64,000 nucleotides of DNA from Bog-756 sp963829235 (GTDB lineage: Bacteria > Actinomycetota > Acidimicrobiia > Acidimicrobiales > RAAP-2): contig CAWHIF010000004.1 of NCBI GenBank assembly GCA_963829235.1, positions 434,001-498,000 on the forward strand. The letters are read 5' to 3'. Shown here piece after piece: positions 33,976 to 40,824 of this stretch. Made by a program: the position numbers and the translations under genes. The first letter of the stretch is position 1. Each line of letters starts with the position of its first letter. The notes under the pieces are model-generated. The model saw only the letters and a list, made by a program, of their open reading frames with translations. It did no database searches and was not told the DNA's origin.

Positions 33976-34058
33976 GAGATTGCCCCCGTGGATCCAGGTG
34001 CCATCGGGCTCGTCCGTCGATCCATGGGGCCCGACGGAACCCCGTCCCGAGCCGACGC

Positions 34059-34469
34059 TCAGTCCGAGAAGAAGCGGCTTGCGTCCTCTTCATTCTCGAA
34101 GAGGACCTTGATGTCGGACAACGCGTCGTTGTGATCCGTCTGCACGAGGAACATCTGGTGCCCGCGGTAGATGATGCCCTTCCTCTGCATCTGGGTGTAC
34201 TGGAAGGCGGCCACATGCGTCTCTCCCACCAGCCAGTCCACCCACTTGAGCACGTCGTAGGTCCCCTTGGTGAAGGCGAAGAGCTGGGCCAGATGGCTCC
34301 GCACTTCCGCCGGCCCGTGGCACACCCCGGAAAGCGAACTGCGGCCTGGCACCGTGTAGGTCACATCCGGGGAGAGCAGGTGGATCACCTCGTCGACCTT
34401 GTCCTCCGAAAAGTTCATGAAGAACCGCCGTGTGTTGACAAGGCGCGGTGGATCGGGCGGAACCGGCAT
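34059..34469 (-). CDS. NTF2-like / SnoaL-like family protein
   Basis: 136 aa from the ATG at 34469; a GTG at 34502 would add 11 residues. Pattern of the cone-shaped alpha+beta barrel: helix TRRFFMNFSEDKVDEVIHLL, then SPDVTYTVPGRSSL, HGPAEVRSHLAQLF, and paired strands THVAAFQYTQMQRKG and YRGHQMFLVQTDHN. The active-site residues of isomerases or dehydratases of this fold are not identifiable, so the function is open. Confidence 0.75.
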   Translation of the reverse strand: MPVPPDPPRLVNTRRFFMNFSEDKVDEVIHLLSPDVTYTVPGRSSLSGVCHGPAEVRSHLAQLFAFTKGTYDVLKWVDWLVGETHVAAFQYTQMQRKGIIYRGHQMFLVQTDHNDALSDIKVLFENEEDASRFFSD

Positions 34470-34524
34470 GCGGTGGATCTTACGCCTCGGGATCACCCTC
34501 ACCGAGGAGAGCCGCCGCCGGGAA

Positions 34525-34707
34525 CTAGAACGTCATGCCGGCACTGAGACGACCTGCCAACGACTCGAGGGCCTCAGGAAGCTGCTCTGAAATGTGACGG
34601 CACGCCTCACCGTCGTCCCCGACCGCATCGACGGCGCTCACCAGGCGGGCGAGGGAACGGGCGAGCTCCGTACTGGCCGCCTGGACTTCATCGGTCTGAC
34701 TTGTCAT
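34525..34707 (-). CDS. Small helical hypothetical protein, 60 aa
   Basis: MTSQTDEVQAASTELARSLA start, then a single amphipathic helical region and the ending GRLSAGMTF. Acidic, no cysteine-pair motif. The composition is protein-like and the AGG(C)TGA-type leader is acceptable. Family unknown. Confidence 0.5.
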   Translation of the reverse strand: MTSQTDEVQAASTELARSLARLVSAVDAVGDDGEACRHISEQLPEALESLAGRLSAGMTF

Positions 34708-34993
34708 GTCATCAGCCTTTCTGTGGCCTCGAGGAGTGTGGCGAAAACGCTACCGCGGCGGGGTCCGATGGCACCTGCCGGGGCCGGAGATGGCGCCGCC
34801 GGCCACGCGGTACGTCCGGAACCGATCGCCTCCTGGCCGACGGCCCGCGGTGACCCAGGGATTCGGGCCGACCGGGCGGGGTCGAGGGGCTTGGCCCACT
34901 CGAGGTTTCGGCGCCGTCCGGAAATGCGGCAGGGGGCGAAGGTGTTGTAGTGCCAGGGGAAGAGGGATTGCCAGGGGCGACGAAGGAGGGTGT
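34708..34993. other. Intergenic, no gene seen
   Basis: Divergent region between the small helical protein and msrB. It should hold the msr promoter; I see no clear hexamers. Confidence 0.4.
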
Positions 34994-35467
34994 GTGGCAG
35001 ATCGTTACCGCAGAGACCCGGGCACGGTGTCCGAGCTCACCACCAGGCAGTACCAGGTCACCCAGGAAGGGGCCACAGAGCCGGCGTTCGACAACGAATT
35101 CTGGGACAAGAAGGATGCCGGATTGTACGTGGACGTGGTGTCTGGCGAACCCCTGTTCGCGTCGGCACAGAAATTCGACAGCGGATGCGGATGGCCGAGC
35201 TTCACCGTGCCGATCGAACCTCGGAACATCGTGGAGAGGGAGGACCGCAGCCACGGAATGGTCAGGACCGAGGTGCGGTCGGCTCACGGTGGCAGCCATC
35301 TCGGTCACGTCTTCAACGACGGACCACCCGAAGATGGCGGCCTGCGCTACTGCATCAACTCGGCCGCCCTTCGGTTCGTCCCCTACGAGGACCTCGAGGC
35401 GGAGGGCTATGGCGAGTATCGGACGGTTTTCGACCAATTTTCGACAGGGAAGGAAGTGGAACGATGA
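34994..35467 (+). CDS. msrB: Peptide-methionine (R)-S-oxide reductase
   Basis: Reduces methionine-R-sulfoxide in proteins. 157 aa from the GTG at 34994, set by GAAGGAGGG directly upstream; a GTG at 35027 would give a shorter form. Motifs: PLFASAQKFDSGCGWPSF, then SHLGHVFNDGP and RYCINSAALRF with the catalytic Cys120. The structural zinc CxxC pairs found in many MsrBs are missing (SGEPLF in place of CGxPLF), so it is a zinc-free type. Its stop overlaps the msrA ATG (ATGA). Confidence 0.95.
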   Translation: MADRYRRDPGTVSELTTRQYQVTQEGATEPAFDNEFWDKKDAGLYVDVVSGEPLFASAQKFDSGCGWPSFTVPIEPRNIVEREDRSHGMVRTEVRSAHGGSHLGHVFNDGPPEDGGLRYCINSAALRFVPYEDLEAEGYGEYRTVFDQFSTGKEVER

Positions 35468-35985
35468 GCGACACCACGAGCAAGGCCGTCTTGGCTGGAG
35501 GTTGTTTCTGGGGAATGCAGGATCTGATCCGCAAACGGCCGGGGGTCCTCTCGACCCGGGTGGGGTACACGGGAGGCGACGTTGCCAACGCCACCTACAG
35601 AAACCACGGGACCCACGCGGAGGCGATCGAGATCACCTTTGACCCCGAACTGATCTCCTACCGTGAGCTGCTCGAGTTCTTCTTCCAGGTCCATGACCCG
35701 ACGACGTTGAATCGCCAGGGGAACGACATCGGTGCAAGCTACCGATCGGCCATCTTCTACCTCGACGACGAACAGCGTCGGGTGGCCGAGGACACGATCG
35801 CCGATGTCGAAGCCTCCGGACTGTGGCCGGGCAAGGTCGTCACCGAAGTGACGCCGGCGGGTCCGTTCTGGGAGGCGGAGCCTGAGCACCAGGACTACCT
35901 GGAGAAGTACCCGAACGGATACAGCTGCCACTTCCCGCGCCCGGGCTGGGTGCTGCCCCACCGGAGCGACGCAGTCGCCCGATAG
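35464..35985 (+). CDS. msrA: Peptide-methionine (S)-S-oxide reductase
   Basis: Reduces methionine-S-sulfoxide and completes repair with the coupled msrB. 173 aa with the active-site GCFWG (Cys14), the substrate segment GYTGGDVANATYRNHGTHAE, the metal-free EITFDP strand and QGNDIGASYRSAIFY. No C-terminal resolving Cys pair; only one other Cys, in NGYSCHFPRPG. ATGA overlap with msrB shows translational coupling. Confidence 0.97.
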   Translation: MSDTTSKAVLAGGCFWGMQDLIRKRPGVLSTRVGYTGGDVANATYRNHGTHAEAIEITFDPELISYRELLEFFFQVHDPTTLNRQGNDIGASYRSAIFYLDDEQRRVAEDTIADVEASGLWPGKVVTEVTPAGPFWEAEPEHQDYLEKYPNGYSCHFPRPGWVLPHRSDAVAR

Positions 35986-36008
35986 GCGAGGCGCCCTCCG
36001 GGTGCGCG

Positions 36009-36902
36009 TCAGGTCTGGCAACCGACGTTTCGGCCTCTGTTGGGCTGCCAGTCAGGGTCGATCTCGAAGAACCGCTGCACGAGGCCCTCGAAGGCCACTG
36101 CGAGCAGGGTCCATCCCTGGGTGGCGCCTCCCGGACCAGTCGGGAGATCGATGCGATCCACGATGGAATGGTCGATCCGATCGCGCAACCCGTAGCCCTG
36201 ACCCAGCGAGTCTGCGGCGATGGCGAATTGGAGCAGCGTGAACGGTCTCCGGAGTCGGAACCCGAGGTACCCGGCCATCGCCCCATAGGCATCCACGATC
36301 CGCTCGGTGAAGCCATCGAACCCTGCGAGCAGAGCCGATTCGATCTTCTTGTGGCAACCGAGCGGTTGGCCGGACGCGGCCAGAGCCCATACGCCGACCC
36401 ACAAGGGCCAATCACTCGACTTGCGCACCACCTGTGCATTGAGCTCGCCCACCAGGCGGCACACTCCGCGCAGCGCGTCCTGACGGGCTGCAGGCGTACT
36501 CAGATCGACATCGTCCAACATCGACCTCGCGGCCTGCAGGCCGAAGTCGATCTGTTCGTGATGGTCGTCGAGCGCGATGGTAACCAGAACATCGGCCTGG
36601 AACTCGGCCTGGTTCTCCCACACTCTCCCGATGACCGAACCGTTGGTGACCCGTATGGCGGCCTCCTCCTCCACCCGATCGAAAACGGTCTTGAAGGTGA
36701 GGGTCTCCGCCCCGGAGCTGAGACCCTGCTCGCGTAGGATCCTCCGGCCTGTCTCGAGCAGCAGGGTCCGTAGCTCTTCCCTCGACTGTCGATGTTGGCG
36801 CTTCCCGGTCACGCCGGCTCCACTGCCCGGAGATCCGGGATGTCGACTCTTCCGAGCGCTCGAGGGGTCATCGGGAATCGCCACGGGTACATCATGGTCC
36901 AC
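36009..36902 (-). CDS. TetR-family transcriptional regulator
   Basis: 297 aa, longer than the usual 200. An N-terminal unstructured 30 residues are followed by the helix SREELRTLLLETGRRILREQ and the helix-turn-helix region (LTFKTVFDRVEEEAAIRVTN, then GSVIGRVWENQAEFQADVL), in which the normal Y-x-H-F is replaced by G-R-V-W-E-N-Q. The ligand domain (120-297) has no recognised subfamily. The upstream gene for the DsbA-like protein ends 16 bp before its start on the same strand, so the two may be co-transcribed. Confidence 0.78.
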   Translation of the reverse strand: MDHDVPVAIPDDPSSARKSRHPGSPGSGAGVTGKRQHRQSREELRTLLLETGRRILREQGLSSGAETLTFKTVFDRVEEEAAIRVTNGSVIGRVWENQAEFQADVLVTIALDDHHEQIDFGLQAARSMLDDVDLSTPAARQDALRGVCRLVGELNAQVVRKSSDWPLWVGVWALAASGQPLGCHKKIESALLAGFDGFTERIVDAYGAMAGYLGFRLRRPFTLLQFAIAADSLGQGYGLRDRIDHSIVDRIDLPTGPGGATQGWTLLAVAFEGLVQRFFEIDPDWQPNRGRNVGCQT

Positions 36903-36917
36903 CTCGGAACTGACCGG

Positions 36918-37472
36918 TCACGAGCCGAGGAGGGCCCCGAACCGCCGCGTCTCGGTCAAGAGGCGCCCGTCGACGGGTTCACCGTCGAGCCAGGCGGCGG
37001 GAGTCCCGTCCGGATCCTGTCTTTGGAACATTTCTTCGGTTCTGAGGACCCACGCCTCGTATCGGCCCTCCTCGACACCGGAGGAGTACTCGACACCGGT
37101 CAGGCCCGCCAGCCGGCCGAGGGTCAGTAGATCCGCGGTCGTGAAGCCTCCGGTTCCCTCCTCCGGCTGCGCCGCGAACAGTTCTCTTCGCAACTCGTCG
37201 AATCGGTCCACCTCCGCGGCGAGCGCGAGGGCATTGTCCGCACGCACCGACTCGACGCCGAGGAAACAACGCATCCGGTACTCGATGGCCACGTCGCCTT
37301 TCCGGCGCGCACTTCTCAGCAACTCCCCTGAAGCCTCCTCGAAGCGACGGCAGTACGGGCACTGAGGATCTTCGAATACCACGAGGCGGTGCCGCGCCTC
37401 GTCGCGGCCGAGGAGTACCCCACCTTCCGGCGTATGGGCGGAAGGTGAGGGAATCGACTGCCCGATCTCCAT
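36918..37472 (-). CDS. DsbA-like / thioredoxin-fold oxidoreductase
   Basis: 184 aa from the ATG at 37472; the frame runs to an ATG at 37628 but those residues are unconserved. The redox motif is CPYC at 38-41 in VVFEDPQCPYCRRFEEAS, and the fold ends with DPDGTPAAWLDGEPVDGRLL, which carries the cis-Pro region (GTPA). No signal peptide is obvious, so it may act in the cytoplasm, unlike true DsbA. It is followed after 16 bp by a TetR-type regulator. Confidence 0.85.
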   Translation of the reverse strand: MEIGQSIPSPSAHTPEGGVLLGRDEARHRLVVFEDPQCPYCRRFEEASGELLRSARRKGDVAIEYRMRCFLGVESVRADNALALAAEVDRFDELRRELFAAQPEEGTGGFTTADLLTLGRLAGLTGVEYSSGVEEGRYEAWVLRTEEMFQRQDPDGTPAAWLDGEPVDGRLLTETRRFGALLGS

Positions 37473-37986
37473 GTGGTCTGTTCTATCAAACGGTGAGACA
37501 CGCCTCGGAAAGACGGTCTTGCCGGACACGGTTCGCGGCAGATGGGGCTTTCGCGGAGCCGCCGACATCGGACAATACGACATGCCCGTGGTCGGCCGAG
37601 GGCCCGTCCATCGACACCGAACGTTCATCTTCCCTTAAGCAACGCGTGTCCATACGGTCAAGTACGCGGCACTAGAAACGGTGTCGGTTTCGGAGCTCTC
37701 GTTACAATGCCCGCTCCGGACACAGGGGCAGGAACACCGTCACGTCGGGCTGCCCACCCCGGCGTGACGTGTTCTGTTCCTGCCGACCCGCCCGTTCTGC
37801 CGCGGCTCGGCCTCCGGGATTTCCACCAATATTGACGATGGCGCCCTGCCGCCCAATTGCAGCATGCTGGTGGGGGGCATGGGCAGGGACGTTCGGGGTC
37901 CTGTTCGGCTCTCGACGGACCCCTGGGTCTTGCCCTTTCTTGCCGGGGGTCTGTCGCGTCACCGCCCACGCCGAGCGGGACTCGCT
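37473..37986. other. 514-bp intergenic region with a dispersed repeat
   Basis: No gene seen. It contains the contiguous copy of the hairpin + CCACCAAT repeat (37672-37869). Confidence 0.5.
37672..37869 (+). repeat. Dispersed repeat, contiguous copy (hairpin plus CCACCAAT block)
   Basis: CTAGAAA at 37672, a hairpin at about 37732-37774 (arms GAACACCGTCACGTCGGG and CCCCGGCGTGACGTGTTC, one bulge, one wobble), and the 56-nt block at 37814-37869. All parts recur in the same order at 6954-7052 and 8126-8181. No T run follows this hairpin, so it is less terminator-like than its partner. Confidence 0.6.
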
Positions 37987-38169
37987 CTACAATCCGAGGC
38001 CTCTGAGCAGATGTCGGGTCATCCCGTTGGTGGTCCGGTAGACCTTCCGTCGGGCCACACGCTTGGCGTACGAGGTCGGGCCTTTCGAGGCGGCCTGCAC
38101 GTTGCCGATGTCCCGGGCCAGTCGGTAGGTCTGGCTCCTGAGCTTTGTGGTCCTCACCCGGTCGCCCAC
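37987..38169 (-). CDS. Small basic protein, 60 aa
   Basis: Highly basic (Arg/Lys throughout) with the core RLARDIGNVQAASKGPTSYA and the ending NGMTRHLLRGLGL. Small proteins of this look (…GNVQA…KGP…KRVARRKVYR) are, as I recall, widespread in actinobacteria and their phages; no function is known to me. It overlaps the preceding gene by 16 bp on the same strand. Confidence 0.6.
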   Translation of the reverse strand: MGDRVRTTKLRSQTYRLARDIGNVQAASKGPTSYAKRVARRKVYRTTNGMTRHLLRGLGL

Positions 38170-38459
38170 TCATCAGGCCAACCGGCTCGGGAGAGCGGGA
38201 ACTTCTCTGCTGGTAGCTCCAGGCCTTTCACGGCATCAGATCCGATCGCATCGATCAGCGCCTGGAGGTACGGGACATCGTCCGTGACCCGGGTGACCCG
38301 TTGACCCTCGGAGTCGACACACTGAACGAATCCCCAGCCGTCCTCGGACGGGTACAGGTCGGCGACAGTGCACACCTGCCGATAGTCGACGCCCGGCGTC
38401 GTGGGCGTGACGATCACGTAGCCGACCGGCGTCGTCACCCTCTGCTCCTCGCTACCCAC
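38154..38459 (-). CDS. Hypothetical protein, 101 aa
   Basis: From a GTG at 38459 preceded by GGGAGG at 6-nt spacing (an ATG at 38486 is also in frame). Acidic alpha/beta pattern: VGYVIVTPTTPGVDYRQVCT, then WGFVQCVDSEGQRVTRVT and LQALIDAIGSDAVKGLELP. Not recognised. It is translationally coupled to the small basic protein. Confidence 0.55.
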   Translation of the reverse strand: MGSEEQRVTTPVGYVIVTPTTPGVDYRQVCTVADLYPSEDGWGFVQCVDSEGQRVTRVTDDVPYLQALIDAIGSDAVKGLELPAEKFPLSRAGWPDEWATG

Positions 38460-39124
38460 TCGAACCTCCCGTGGCGCGGTCATCATCCGGGGCCCGTCGG
38501 GCCCGCACCACGCCGGCCCCGACGGCCGCCGCGACCACCGGGCGGGGGTCGGGGGCGGCCGGTTTCCGGGCCGCGGACCGGCAACTCAAACGGAATGGCA
38601 ATCCAAACGGTGAGAAGGACGCCGCCAAGAACAGTAGACCGTGCCGGGACCGGAAACTGTGCCCAGCCAAATCGGTTCGATCAGGTCCGGCTGGGCGATG
38701 GATTGGTCGATCGTCGCCCGACCGGACATTGAGGCCGGGCCGGGAGCTGGGTGGCGGAACCCGGCTCGACCGGCCCGGCAGTCGAAGCGTAACGCCCGCG
38801 AGGGAGGACGCGGTCGGTCGCGGCTCCGTGGCGTGAGGTTGGCGTGATGACTCGGCATCGTTCATGCCGGGCCGGGTCGGTCACATCGCGTGACGTCGCA
38901 GAGCGATGGACCGAAGGCGCTGCCGAGCCCGGTCGACCACAACCGTCGGGCCTCCATGGCTGGCACGGGAAGAAGGAAGAGCGCGGCAATTCCGCCACGA
39001 GTAAGCTGAACGGGCCAGTCGCCGTGTCCGGATCTAGGCGGCGGAACCTGTCTCGACGGACACGGCGACTGGCACTTCACGCAACGGTAGTGTCAACACG
39101 GATTGCATGCAACCACTATTGCAG
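38460..39124. other. 665-bp stretch without a supported gene
   Basis: GC-rich low-complexity DNA plus hairpin element B (39014-39115). A start-less minus-strand frame near 38520-38680 contains one hydrophobic stretch (LGGVLLTVWIAIPFELPV) but nothing else. Confidence 0.4.
39014..39115 (+). repeat. Dispersed hairpin element, copy B
   Basis: A 17-bp stem (39014-39030 with 39057-39073), a 26-nt loop, then GTAGTGTCAACACGGA and TTGCATGCAA at 39103-39112. Relative to copy A the stem base AAT...ATT is AGT...ACT, a paired change that keeps base pairing. Confidence 0.75.
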
Positions 39125-39550
39125 TTAGGCCTCCCCACGTGCCTCTTTGGCGTATCGAGACGCCATTTGGCGGGAGAATCCCCAGATACGGCTCAATTCG
39201 CTGATCGAGACCCCGTGGTCCAAAGCAGACCGAAATGAGGCAATCCGCGATTCGCGCCGACGTTGTTCGAGCACGAAGAGTGCCTCGCGGAGATCCTCCT
39301 GTTCCTCGGGTAGATGGGCGTCCTTCACCGCCTCGGCGTAGTCGAGCGCCGGCTCGTGGACGCTTATCGCCCGTCGAAGAGCCTCCTCCCGCTTTTCGAG
39401 GACGACCCGCAGGGCCTGCATGGCCTCGATGACCCGCTCGACGCTGCGAATGGCTTCCTTGTCATTCTCCGACAACACACCAGACCCAGCATCACCCGCA
39501 GGCGCGCTCAAAGGCCCCGACCCTCGGATCGTGGAACCGTGGACATCCAC
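39125..39550 (-). CDS. Coiled-coil protein with C-terminal helix-turn-helix
   Basis: 141 aa. A Gly/Ser N-terminus, then a long charged helix (EAIRSVERVIEAMQALRVVL and EKREEALRRAISVHEP) ending in an HTH-like segment (VSISELSRIWGFSRQMASRY) that resembles the recognition unit of small actinobacterial DNA-binding proteins. Probably a DNA-binding dimer. The true start may be internal. It ends next to hairpin element B. Confidence 0.65.
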   Translation of the reverse strand: MDVHGSTIRGSGPLSAPAGDAGSGVLSENDKEAIRSVERVIEAMQALRVVLEKREEALRRAISVHEPALDYAEAVKDAHLPEEQEDLREALFVLEQRRRESRIASFRSALDHGVSISELSRIWGFSRQMASRYAKEARGEA

Positions 39551-39697
39551 GAGAGCCCATGTGTCCCCAGCCGCATCAGATCACTCTATGCAACCACCGG
39601 TCCTCAGGGGAGACGTGCGGGTTGTGGGAGGTGACCCCACCCCCTTCACCGGATCGAGGAGGGCGGGACACGTCCGGTCCCGGACGAGGCTCCGGGA

Positions 39698-40798
39698 CTA
39701 CCGGACGCACCGCGACAGCCTGGCCACCACTTCGTCGACCACCTCTGTCGTCGATGCATCGCCCCCGAGGTCGAACGTCCGGACACCGTCGGCAGCAGCC
39801 CCAAGGGTGGCGTCGCGAATGGCATCGGCTGCGCCGGCGATCGACGGGTCCCCACGGGTGGCCGCATGGTCGAGAACGGCGGCGCAGGCCAGGAGCATCG
39901 CCATCGGGTTGGCCACGTCCTTCCCGGCCAGAGACGGTGCGGTACCGTGCGGTGCTTCCGCCATCGCCACCGTCGGGCGCAGGTCGGCGTCGAGAGCCAG
40001 AAGCACCGATTCGGCACCGGCGATCGAGCCGAACATGGCAAGGACCAGATCGGAGAGGCAGTCACCGTCCCGGTTCAGAGCCGGGACGACGAGCGCCTTG
40101 TCCCCGGCCTCCGTCAAGAGGCCGGCATAGGCGGCGTCGATGAGCGTCGGACGGTACGCGATACCGGGATGCCGGGCTGCTGCTGCGTCCATCTCCTCCT
40201 TGAGCATCCCCTCGTAGAGTGCGGAGACCGTCCATTTGGGCCCGCCGTAGACGCAGGCACCCATGCCCACCGCGGTGCGGAACGAATATTCGGCCACCGC
40301 TCGGCACGTGCCGCGGTCGATTCGCTCGGTTCGGACCGCCTGTTCGTCAGCGCTTCCCGGTTCCCCAATTCTGTTCTCTGCGGCCCCGTAGGCATCGCCG
40401 ACGGCCATCCGCACCACCACGATCGGGTAGACGACAGGGACCAGAGGGCTCACGCCCGGGATACGACGCCCGGTTCGAACGATGACCGAACCGCCGACCC
40501 CCTCCCGCAGGATGCGGTTGGGAGACCCGACGTCATCGATGCCCGGGGGCGTGATGGTCGCAGCCTTCAGCCCGAGTCCGGCTTCGACCATGGCCGCGGC
40601 CGCTGCGTCCACCACCCCGTTCCGGGTCCGTCGGCGGTTGCCCAACGAGAGATCGAACCGCTGGAGCCGGATGGAGACTCCGAGCACCTCGGCATCCAGC
40701 ACCCGCAGGGCCTGCTCCAGCAGCTCTTGTCCTGTCTCGTCTCCCTCGCAGACCACGAGGGTTGTCGGCTCGGCCACCCGATTGACGCTCGCGCACAT
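39698..40798 (-). CDS. Isocitrate/isopropylmalate dehydrogenase-family protein
   Basis: 366 aa from the ATG at 40798. Family landmarks: opening VVCEGDETGQELLEQALRVL; NRDGDCLSDLVLAMFGSIAG, equivalent to NxNGDxxSD; and EAPHGTAPSLAGKDVANPMA, the cofactor-site HGTAP loop. The substrate-binding REN-x-E motif is altered (VVRMAVGDAYGAAEN), so it may be neither a standard ICDH nor LeuB. A 3-isopropylmalate, tartrate or homoisocitrate-type activity is possible. No leucine-biosynthesis gene is adjacent. Confidence 0.75.
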   Translation of the reverse strand: MCASVNRVAEPTTLVVCEGDETGQELLEQALRVLDAEVLGVSIRLQRFDLSLGNRRRTRNGVVDAAAAAMVEAGLGLKAATITPPGIDDVGSPNRILREGVGGSVIVRTGRRIPGVSPLVPVVYPIVVVRMAVGDAYGAAENRIGEPGSADEQAVRTERIDRGTCRAVAEYSFRTAVGMGACVYGGPKWTVSALYEGMLKEEMDAAAARHPGIAYRPTLIDAAYAGLLTEAGDKALVVPALNRDGDCLSDLVLAMFGSIAGAESVLLALDADLRPTVAMAEAPHGTAPSLAGKDVANPMAMLLACAAVLDHAATRGDPSIAGAADAIRDATLGAAADGVRTFDLGGDASTTEVVDEVVARLSRCVR

Positions 40799-40824
40799 CA
40801 CGCGGGGCTGCCAACCCGGTTCCC

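Larger units (their letters stand above)
33667..34058. other. Intergenic region holding two repeat structures
   Basis: No gene in 392 bp. It contains three tandem 22-bp units (33739-33804) and element A of a two-copy hairpin repeat (33874-33975). The promoter of the Crp/Fnr gene should lie at its left end. Confidence 0.55.

Noticed and set aside
38520..38690. Start-less minus-strand frame with one hydrophobic helix
   Set aside because: Flanks are Gly/Arg/Pro low complexity; a single helix can arise by chance.
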